Below are positions 56,792 through 64,000 of a stretch of 64,000 bases of DNA, piece after piece. This stretch comes from Lantana camara (lineage: Eukaryota > Streptophyta > Magnoliopsida > Lamiales > Verbenaceae): positions 97,621,501 through 97,685,500 of the forward strand of contig CM074857.1 in assembly GCA_037501455.1 (NCBI GenBank), given 5' to 3'. The notes under the pieces are model-generated. The model had not been told where the DNA came from. It saw only the letters and a program-made list of their open reading frames with translations, and made no database searches. Numbering within the stretch: position 1 is the first letter of the stretch; every line of letters starts with the position of its first letter. Both the position numbers and the translations under genes were made by a program.

Positions 56792-58491
56792 TGTCAGGAA
56801 TAGTACCCTGAAAGCCGATGAATCCAAAAGACAGTGGGAGTGTCAACCTGACTCGCTCGAGGCTTGCTCGTGTGATCACGCCCTTAAGAAGGACCACCTT
56901 GTTTCATGGGGTGCAAAGTGTATAGTTGATGCGTGCATGATACATGGCGGTGCTTACTTATTCTAAGTAGGTACACTGAGGTGTCCCGTCTGAGAAGATT
57001 CCTAAATGGGAAAGGAAGTTTCTATATCTGGAAATATAAACTTCCAGATTAGAAAATATCTCACGAGTCATTGATGTGATTAAGTGATCCTTAAACTTGA
57101 GGTTCCATTGATACTTTATGAGCTAACTCTGTAGTCTTAGGTGTAAGCTTTAAAGGGTGTCGCCTTAGACAACTGGTTCAAGGCTTATGTTAGGGCTGCA
57201 CAAGTGGCACATGAAAGTATGTGAGAATCAATAAAGGACCTACGCTTGCATTAGCAAGGTGAAGATCTCTTATTGTGTAAGTCATCCATATGTCATCTAG
57301 GAGTCCTTGGCCCAGGCAGTGGATCAAGACATCAAGAAAAGAGTTTCTTGGATTGAGATCAAATGGATATGAAATGCACATAGCATTAAGATCAAGATTA
57401 CTAGGGTTCTAATTATCCCTTGCCCTAGATCTTGATTGAGAGATGGGATGTAGGAGGATTGTATCTCACATATGTTAATAACTTAAAGGTTTTGTCGAAT
57501 CGAGACATTCTTATTCAGCTAGGGGTCAAACACCTGTTGCTAGACTATGGTCGTTTGATCTGTGGACTGATTAATTAATTAGGGAATTAATTAATTAGGG
57601 TCACTGCTAATTGAATTAAGAACCTAGAGGGTCACACTCAACAACCCTGTCACGAGGGTTAAGGCTTGAATCGATTAAACGAGTTGATCGAACCATTAAG
57701 AGAATGGTGGGGCCCACACGTGTGAAGCACACGTGTGGGAGGCGTGTATAACACGTGTCCTTGGGGACATGTGTAGTCACTTGTATATGTGTATATATAT
57801 TAAATAATTAATGTGTTAATTATTTAATGGACTTTGATTTAATTTTGAACTAAAATTAAAGTCCAATTTTAGAGAAATAAAGTCTAATAAATAATTAATT
57901 ATGAATTAATTATATTATTAGTCTTCAAGTTATTTATTGTAAAATAAATAAAGTGAAATAAAATATCTAAAAGAGTTAGATATTATTCTTGGCCAACAAG
58001 TTGGTCAAAAGGTGGACTTTTGGTCAAAATAAGAGATTTACTCTCCAAGCAAGAAATTCCCTTCCAAAAGGATTTGGGAATCCTATTCCACAAAGGAAAA
58101 GGGGTTCGAACCCTAGCCCTTTAAATACAAGGGGTTCGAACCCCATGGATGGAAGATAGCAAATTTCTCCTTCTCTAAATTATACACTAAACCCTAGAGT
58201 CTAAACACAGAATATAGAACTAGCATCCTCCCTATTCGGATCGTGGTCGCGGTTGGTGGACTATTTCTCTAGAGGGCTACTATTGTGAAGTCTAGAAAGA
58301 TTCGAAGGAGCTTTTGGGGATCAAGCCGCGTGAAGAGCGTTCTTGGGCGGCTAGAGCGTGTCAAGAAAGCTACTAACTAAGTGAGTTTCTTGATCTCTAC
58401 GAATTTGGGAATAGGAATTGCAAGATTCGATCCTTGCTTAATTGGGAAAATTTTTAAATTTCCGCTGCGTTTCCGTTCTATTTTCCCAATA
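56792..58491 (+). repeat. Solo LTR of the LARD family, diverged (1700 bp)
   Basis: Starts TGTCAGGAATAGTACC and ends TTTTCCCAATA, with TSD GGCCT (56787-56791 and 58492-58496). The text around AAGAAGGACCACC and GATCAAGACATCAAGAAA matches 28050-28550. A TATA-like TTTAAATACAAGG (about 58118) sits between two GGTTCGAACCC words. Confidence 0.9.
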
Positions 58492-58496
58492 GGCCT

Positions 58497-59017
58497 AACC
58501 GTCATCCTTCGACATGAAGATCTTCAATAAATGATCCTCCTCTTCAGGAATTTCATCTGGAACTTCCTATAGAAGTTTCACTGGTGGTGCTGGTACTTCG
58601 TCAACTTGATGAAATTTTCACGGTGCACTCTTACCAACCATAACATGAACATCTTCTTACAAGCTCAATGTCTTCTAACTAGCTAGGAACTTACAAAAGG
58701 GAAGGGGGTGTGTGAACGTATTGAGTATATCATGTAGATATTTTTTAGAAATAATTAATTCTAACTACCCTGCATTTAAGTTTAATTACACTATCTAGAT
58801 CGAGAAACTACATATTATTTTCTAATTTTTTAGAATCATTTCTTATCTCTAAGGTCCGTTAGGGTTCCGTTATGTCATTCAAAATTTACCCCAAATGTTT
58901 TTAATTTGGTTTGCGACTTCGGGGACTCTATTGTTAAATATATATACTTTGTAAGGATTGTTTTGTTTATATTTGTAAACTTTAGGGATAATTTGGTAAT
59001 TTTGATCATATATTAAT
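58497..59017. other. Interior of the Mutator-like element, right
   Basis: No coding recognised. AT-rich, with a short GC-richer start (58497-58620). Confidence 0.5.
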
Positions 59018-59388
59018 GGGAAAATTACAAGATCAGGACATGAAGTGACCCCCACTACCAATTTTAGGATACAAAACTACTCTGGCGATAAAAATGTCCA
59101 ATAACTCCCAAAATGTGTCAATTTCAGGACAAAAGTTGCCGGAGATAGCTGACATGGCGCCTGAGTGCTAACGTGGCATACGACTCATTTAAAAGTTGAT
59201 GTGTCATATGCCACGTGTAACGTGCATGTGTCCACATCAGCACTCCGGCGTCACGTCAGCTATCTCCGGCGACCTTTGTCCTGAAATTGACACATTTTGG
59301 GAGTTATTGGACACTTTTGTCGCCGGAGTGATTTGTGTCCTAAAATTGCTAGTGGGGTCACTTCATGTCCCGATTTTGCATTTTTCCC
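59018..59388. mobile_element. Fold-back MITE-like element, copy b (371 bp)
   Basis: Same family as copy a but in the opposite orientation, judged by its asymmetric centre (GTGTAACGTGCATGTGTCC here, its complement there). The flanks do not give a clear TSD. Confidence 0.75.
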
Positions 59389-59493
59389 AAAAATAATACA
59401 AGTAGATTTGGTGCTATTTAATTTTACACAAGGAGGTAGTTTGAGAATTATTTATTATACAGGGAGGTAAAATGTTTTTATCTCGAAAATTTA

Positions 59494-60684
59494 GTGTACG
59501 TGAGTCAACTTATAAATAAAGGGAATTGGGATGCTAATCTCATTAATGAAATATTTGTTGAGGTTGATGCCAATCTTATCATGAGTATTCCATTGGGTGA
59601 TCAAGCCAACAGAGATAAACGGGTCTGGCACTTTACACATTCAGGTAGATTCACAGTTCATAGTGCGTATGAAGTGGCTAGAAAGTTCATTACATCATCG
59701 CTGAACAGTACTCAAACCTCGGTTCGGAGGGGCTGGAATTTCATTTGGAATCTTAAGGTTGCCCCAAAGATAAAAGTATTTCTCTGGCGCTTATGTAAGG
59801 AAGGTTTAGCGACATGCGAGAATTTACGACGTCGACGGAGTAATCATACACTCGGATGTCCGTGGTGTGACGTAACTTCGGAGACGACCGAACATGTTTT
59901 CATTCGTTGTTCAGTTGCATGTCAATTCTGGGCTTTATCGAATATTCGTTGGAACGTTGTTTGGGAGTCGAAGGGAAACAGTGAAGATTGGTGTCTGGAA
60001 GTTTTGGGTAGGTTGGATTCAGAAAGCGGAGATCGGTTTTCCGTATACTGTTGGGTTTTATGGAAAAATCGCAATTGCCACTGGTCGGAGAGAAGCGGAG
60101 ATGAACCTATAAAACTGATGCAAGCTGCAAATCACTTCTATGGAGCTGGTGTGGTGGCGCGTAGTGCCGATATTCCTCCAGAAAATGCCTCATTTCCTTA
60201 TCGTTGGTGACCTCCAGCAAGAGGTATGGTTAAGGTTAATATTGATGGGGCCATTTTTGAGAGTTGTGGGCGTGTGGGAATTGGTGTTATGATCAGGGAT
60301 GAAGAAGGTAAGTGCAAGTACTGGTTATGCCTCAGTAGGGAAGGCAATTTAGCACCGGGGCAGGTGGAAACTTTAGCAATTAAGGAGGCAGCAGCTTTGT
60401 TCCAGTCCAAAGGTTACAGAAGAGTGGTTTTCGAAAGTGATTGTTTGAATCTAGTTCATAAGCTTCAATCTTATGAGGAGGATCTCTCGGAAACGAGGAA
60501 CTTGATTGCAGATGTACGTGAGATACTCACGCATATTCCGGAGGTCTCTTTTGTTTTTGTTAGGTGTGAAGGGAATAGAGCAGCTCACCATTTAGCACCC
60601 TCAGCATTAAGGAGTAGTAACGGAGACTTTGAGCTCCTTGATATTGTTATTTCTTGTTTGACGGAAGATAGTAGCGACCCGTAG
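59494..60684 (+). pseudogene. LINE ORF2 piece 4: zinc-binding domain and RNase H
   Basis: Resumes with VYVSQLINKGNWDANLI and runs open to about 60208. It includes VWHFTHSGRFTVHSAYE, then KIKVFLWRLCKEGLAT and CPWCDVTSETTEHVFIRC, the Cys/His pattern of the plant zf-RVT domain. After a frame change, 60226-60684 is an RNase H of the RVT_3 kind, with VNIDGAIFES, VETLAIKEAAALF and VVFESDCLNLV carrying the catalytic acidic residues, and NRAAHHLA near the end. This is the best preserved part of the LINE. Confidence 0.92.
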
Positions 60685-60703
60685 CTTCTCTTCCGCCTTC
60701 AAT

Positions 60704-61219
60704 TTAAAAATATATATATATATATATATCACCCCAACCCCGCGCTTGAGAGGAACTCGAACTAATATTAATAAAAAATATTGATGGTGTTTATAAGGCT
60801 ATTCTGAAACATCTCATTTCAGAATTTCAATGTTCACGGAATTCTTGATGTCGGGGTTTTCATGGGTTTATAGTATAATATAGGTCAAATGGATATTGTA
60901 ATATAGATCAAATAGATTGGAGGAATCGTTAAGATATATATATATGTCATTGAAATCAGATCCTCCATTTTTGTTTGTTAAAATGGCACTTTGTTGATTT
61001 TGTAATCAAAGCGAGGCTTCACAAATTCGAAAGATAAAGAATTTGGCTGGTCATTTTAGCTTCTCGTTATTGCTAATAATTCAGAAAACACTCCACTAAC
61101 CATCTCCACGTTGATATCCTTAAAGTTCTTCTTAATATTTTTTTTAAGTTTTTGCTAATCGTCATTTGCATCTGAATTAGTATATATTGTAGTTATTATT
61201 ATTTTTTATTTTTCTGGTG
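60704..61219. other. AT microsatellite and unassigned DNA right of the LINE
   Basis: Begins with an alternating AT run (about 60708-60729) after the LINE tail. The rest is AT-rich with no coding or repeat that I recognise. It may be the original host sequence. Confidence 0.5.
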
Positions 61220-61239
61220 CGAATATAGTGTAGTTAGTT

Positions 61240-61960
61240 TTTTTTTTTTTTTAAACCAAGTCCCTCAAAGGGGAATATTATTACAAATCATGAAAAACTA
61301 CAAGAAGAAATAGCAGAAGAATTAACGCAGGCCGAAGCCGCAATTCCAACAAATTTGTGAGCTATTATATTAGCATCACGTCTAGTAAACAAAAAACGAA
61401 CTCTTATAATAGGATTCGACTCCTTGAAGTTGATTTTATTCCTTCCAATTTTCGCAGTCTCATTTTCTCCGAATTGAGAATAACAGTTTTCTGGGCCTAC
61501 AGCAGATAACTCGGCCAAAAATTTCCTCAAAAATCACAGGAAAAAATAAAATTGAACCTAAATAACCTAACTAATAAACTTCCATACGGAAGAGACAAAA
61601 CTTCCATACGGAAGGGATAAAACTTCCATACGGAAGACTTGAAAGAAAACATAACTTAAAAAATCAGCGGCGGAGCAGATCTCCCGGGAGGATGACAACA
61701 GATTTGGAAAAGTGGTGACGAATCTGAGAAGATGACCGTAGATTCGAGAGAGTGGCAGCAGATCTGGGCGGATTTCGTCTAAACAAATCTGAAAAACTGA
61801 CAACAGTATAGATTTGAGTCAGTCCGGCGGTGGAGAGCAATAATAGTATTCTCCACCGCCGGATCAAACCTTCAATAGACTTCTTCCGGTAATTTCAATA
61901 TAGCGCTTCAAAAAATTAACCTAACTAATTACGATAAAATTTCTCATAATTTAAGAAGCA
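61240..61960 (-). mobile_element. Short LINE-derived insertion 1 with tandem hairpins (about 720 bp)
   Basis: A 20-bp TSD (61220-61239 and 61961-61980) differs at one base. On the minus strand it ends in a poly(A) run (about 15 A). Next to the tail is the end of an L1 RNase H frame, TRRDANIIAHKFVGIAAS. Upstream are three CTTCCGTATGGAAG hairpins at 22-bp spacing (61579-61636) and a 12-bp-arm palindrome (61823-61861). The combination of a non-coding leader with an ORF2 end is that of an internally deleted LINE. Confidence 0.8.
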
Positions 61961-62038
61961 CGAATACAGTGTAGTTAGTTGATTCCTATATTTTGCCTCA
62001 ATCTTGCATAAAATAGAAGACAACTCGATTAATATATA

Positions 62039-62491
62039 CTAGCAATTTTGTACATTCAATGCAAGTACAAATTAAAAATTATTAATATTTAAATATATTA
62101 AAATAAATTTTTTATTAATATATTTTATAATTATTTTTAATATAAAAACTAAATTACGATAAATAAATAGCATAAGATAGTGTCATATTAATAATTAAAA
62201 TTAAAAATATAAATGAAAAGAGATAAAAATTATATAAGAAAGAAAAGAAAAAAAATTGAAGTGATGAGAGAGAGAAAAGAAATTAGAAAGATGTGGGAGT
62301 TATGAAATAAATTAAATAAATTAGAAAAGAGATAAAAAATTATATAAGAAAGAAAAGAAAAATATTGAAGTGATGGGAGAGAAAAAAGAAGTTAGACAGA
62401 TGTGGGAGTTATGAAATAAAATAAATAAATAAGAAAAGAGAAAGAAGAAAGACCAAAAGTCCATGACGCGCGCTTAATATAATAGAATAGA
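62039..62491 (-). mobile_element. Helitron-like non-autonomous element (453 bp)
   Basis: Read on the minus strand it starts TCTATTCTATTATATTAAGC after an A. It ends TTGCTAG before a T, with a hairpin (TTGTAC and GTACAA arms, 62048-62070) just before the CTAG end. These are the Helitron hallmarks: 5-prime TC, 3-prime hairpin plus CTRR, A/T insertion and no TSD. About half its length is two tandem copies of an about 118-bp unit (62214-62450). No coding. Confidence 0.65.
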
Positions 62492-62494
62492 TAC

Positions 62495-62700
62495 CACTAT
62501 CAAGCGGTATATTTTAACGGTTCGGCGCTATGCTAGTTTAACCAAAGGTCTCAAATTCGAGTATCTCGAAACACAGTTTCTATCGATAAAAAGAGTTTTA
62601 TACTCTAAGTGATCCGTTCAAACTCGACCTACTAAAAACTTTATATTCTTAATGATCCATCTCGACTCAATTCACGGAAATAGATTATAGAAACAAACAA
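62495..62700 (+). other. Possible tRNA-related SINE remnant
   Basis: GGTCTCAAATTCGAG (62547-62561) resembles a pol III B box, preceded at a tRNA-like distance by AACGGTTCGGCGC. No clear tail or TSD was found. It could be chance. Confidence 0.25.
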
Positions 62701-62834
62701 GAGTTAGTATATATACCCCTTTAATCTCTTAAACTTTAAAATTATTCCCTTTTCTTTTTAGTCTCTAAAATTATTTTCTTTGACTCTAAAATTATTTAAC
62801 TTTTTTTCTTTTTTTAATCACTCTCATTTTTCTT

Positions 62835-63499
62835 TTTCTTTCTTTTTTTTTTTTTTTTTTTTAAACGCACACCCCAAAAGGAAATCCACTAAATCAACCA
62901 AAATTAAAACATACAATGGAATAATGAGAAAAGCAACGCAGGCTCGAGGCCGCAATTCTAACAAATTTGTGGGCAATCATATTTGCTCCATGTCTAAAAG
63001 AACAGAAATTGACATTCTCAAAATTAGATCTAGTACTTGTAAAGACTGTGAGAATACAAACGCCTTTTCCCACCACCAGATTCTCAGCACTTGAAAATTC
63101 TTTAGTTGCTAGAGATTGAGTCATGCAGGTCGACTCGTGATCAGACGTATATCCGTCCGTATTGAAGTAAATGCGGTCATCCATAAGTGACAAAGAAGGG
63201 ACGCTTGCAGCACCAGGAGAACAACCTGCAATAAGATGAGATCCCGAAAGAAAAAGAAATTAAAATTGCTCCCATTCAAGAGGGGAAAACAGCTCTCATA
63301 AGAGAAAAAAACCACTCTCATATGAGAGGAATAACCAAATAAAGAGAAATACACTGCAAACAACATAAAGAACTCAAAGAGTTCGAGATCTGGATCTCCT
63401 TGAAAAAACAAACCAAAGAGAAAGAGGAGACCACTTCTAGAGGGTAATTTTAGTTAATTTCAATATCTGTTGAATAAAAAATATTTCATTTAATTAGAA
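62835..63499 (-). mobile_element. Short LINE-derived insertion 2 with tandem hairpins (about 665 bp)
   Basis: A perfect 16-bp TSD CACTCTCATTTTTCTT (62819-62834 and 63500-63515). The minus strand ends in poly(A). An RNase H end, FRHGANMIAHKFVRIAAS, lies next to the tail. Three hairpins with paired stems lie at 63269-63328, 22 to 24 bp apart. Architecture is as in insertion 1, but the leader sequence is largely different. Confidence 0.8.
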
Positions 63500-63515
63500 C
63501 ACTCTCATTTTTCTT

Positions 63516-64000
63516 ATTATTTTCTCTTTCACTTTTTATTTGTTTTTATCTCTTAAATTCTAAAACTTTTTTTTTATTTTTTTTATTGCACTCTTAACTT
63601 TTTTGTCTTTTTTATAACTTGTTTTTTTTTTTTTTATCTCTCTCAATTTGTATTTATCTCACTATTCTACATGTTTAATATGCTTTAGCCTCTTGGATTT
63701 TAATTTATTTTTTTTCACTCTCTCAACTATATTTATCTTCGAACTTTTTTTCGGAGAATTAATGAATCATCCCTAATAAGGCAATGAAGTTATCCTAAAC
63801 CCCTCAATTTGAAATCCAACTATTTACATCCCCAATACACTACATATTTTTTCAAAACCCCCTAAATGGCGAAAAATTACCAAATTATCCTTGCTGAAAT
63901 TGAATAATAACAATTCATACCCCAAGCATCACACTCCTTCAGCGCGCGGGAATTTCCGATTCTTCACCATCTCCCACCACCGTCAACACCGCACACGACC
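63516..64000. other. T-rich and pyrimidine-rich DNA, no gene
   Basis: Positions 63516-63740 are poly(T)-rich low complexity. From 63790 a text of CCCCTCAA, ACATCCCCAA and CCCCCTAAATG blocks resembles the sub-terminal part of Mutator-like elements such as 55319. This may be another element running out of the window. The last 60 bases are GC-richer. No coding is supported. Confidence 0.4.

Larger units (their letters stand above)
55319..59484. mobile_element. Mutator-like element with degenerate terminal inverted repeats (4166 bp)
   Basis: A 9-bp TSD GAAAATTTA flanks it (55310-55318 and 59485-59493). The two ends form inverted repeats of about 75 bp that align with moderate identity, including ATTAAATAGCA and CTACCTCC-type blocks. 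Removing it and one TSD restores the LINE frame. No transposase is visible. Much of its length is later insertions: two MITE-like hairpins and a solo LTR. Confidence 0.8.
15518..60703 (+). mobile_element. L1-type LINE, split into four pieces by later insertions
   Basis: The pieces are 15518-17160, 51912-52246, 54445-55318 and 59494-60703. Joined in order with one copy of each TSD, they give endonuclease, reverse transcriptase, a zinc-binding reverse-transcriptase-associated domain and RNase H, the order of plant L1 ORF2. No ORF1 precedes it, so the copy is probably 5-prime truncated. After the last stop comes a short AT-rich tail ending in an AT microsatellite. Many stops and frameshifts show an old, dead copy. 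Confidence 0.9.

Noticed and set aside
58103..58143. tRNA gene
   Set aside because: Two B-box words are present but no A box or cloverleaf can be drawn around them.
63780..64000. Start of a host gene at the right edge
   Set aside because: The last 60 bases are GC-richer, but there is no start codon with an extended frame. The preceding text looks like transposon sub-terminal DNA.

Overview
The window is nuclear DNA from a flowering plant, most likely a eudicot, and it is almost wholly transposable elements. The evidence is a plant L1-type LINE with a C-terminal RNase H, Athila-like and Tat-like Ty3/gypsy elements, gag-only long-LTR elements, primer-binding sites matching initiator Met-tRNA, a Mutator-like element and a Helitron-like element. 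I found no intact host gene, tRNA, rRNA or CRISPR array. Most long open frames are chance frames in LTRs, palindromes or minisatellites. Such dense nesting suggests heterochromatin, but that is inference.

The scaffold is one decayed L1-type LINE, about 4.1 kb, cut into four pieces spread over 45 kb (15518-17160, 51912-52246, 54445-55318, 59494-60703). Each gap is an insertion with a recognisable target-site duplication (TSD): an Athila-like element (17161-51911), a solo LTR (52247-54444) and a Mutator-like element (55319-59484). The Athila-like element holds a solo LTR (19341-22192) and a large non-coding LTR element (23674-49297, here called the LARD family). The LARD holds a Tat-like element (23788-27835) and a gag-only-family long-LTR element (31166-45198). 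That last one holds a second Athila-like element (35681-45105), which holds a rearranged block (39146-44774). This makes six levels counting the LINE.

Left of the LINE (1-15517) the same families are layered in the opposite direction. A truncated long LTR (14561-15517) is interrupted by a minus-strand LARD copy (10570-14560). That copy is interrupted by a head-to-tail array of gag-only elements with 2895-bp LTRs (1-10569). To the right (60704-64000) is a young-looking patch: two short LINE-derived insertions with 16-20 bp TSDs, a 453-bp Helitron-like element with internal tandem repeats, and AT-rich DNA.

Nothing here works as an operon. Almost all elements are non-autonomous: gag without pol, gag fused to a 3-prime open frame, or no coding at all, so they would depend on enzymes from elsewhere. 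The most useful leads are hairpin or palindrome clusters in every long LTR family, duplicated polypurine-tract modules in the Athila-like elements, a shared 3-prime module attached to unrelated LTRs, and two short LINE derivatives with three tandem hairpins whose stems differ in sequence but stay paired.
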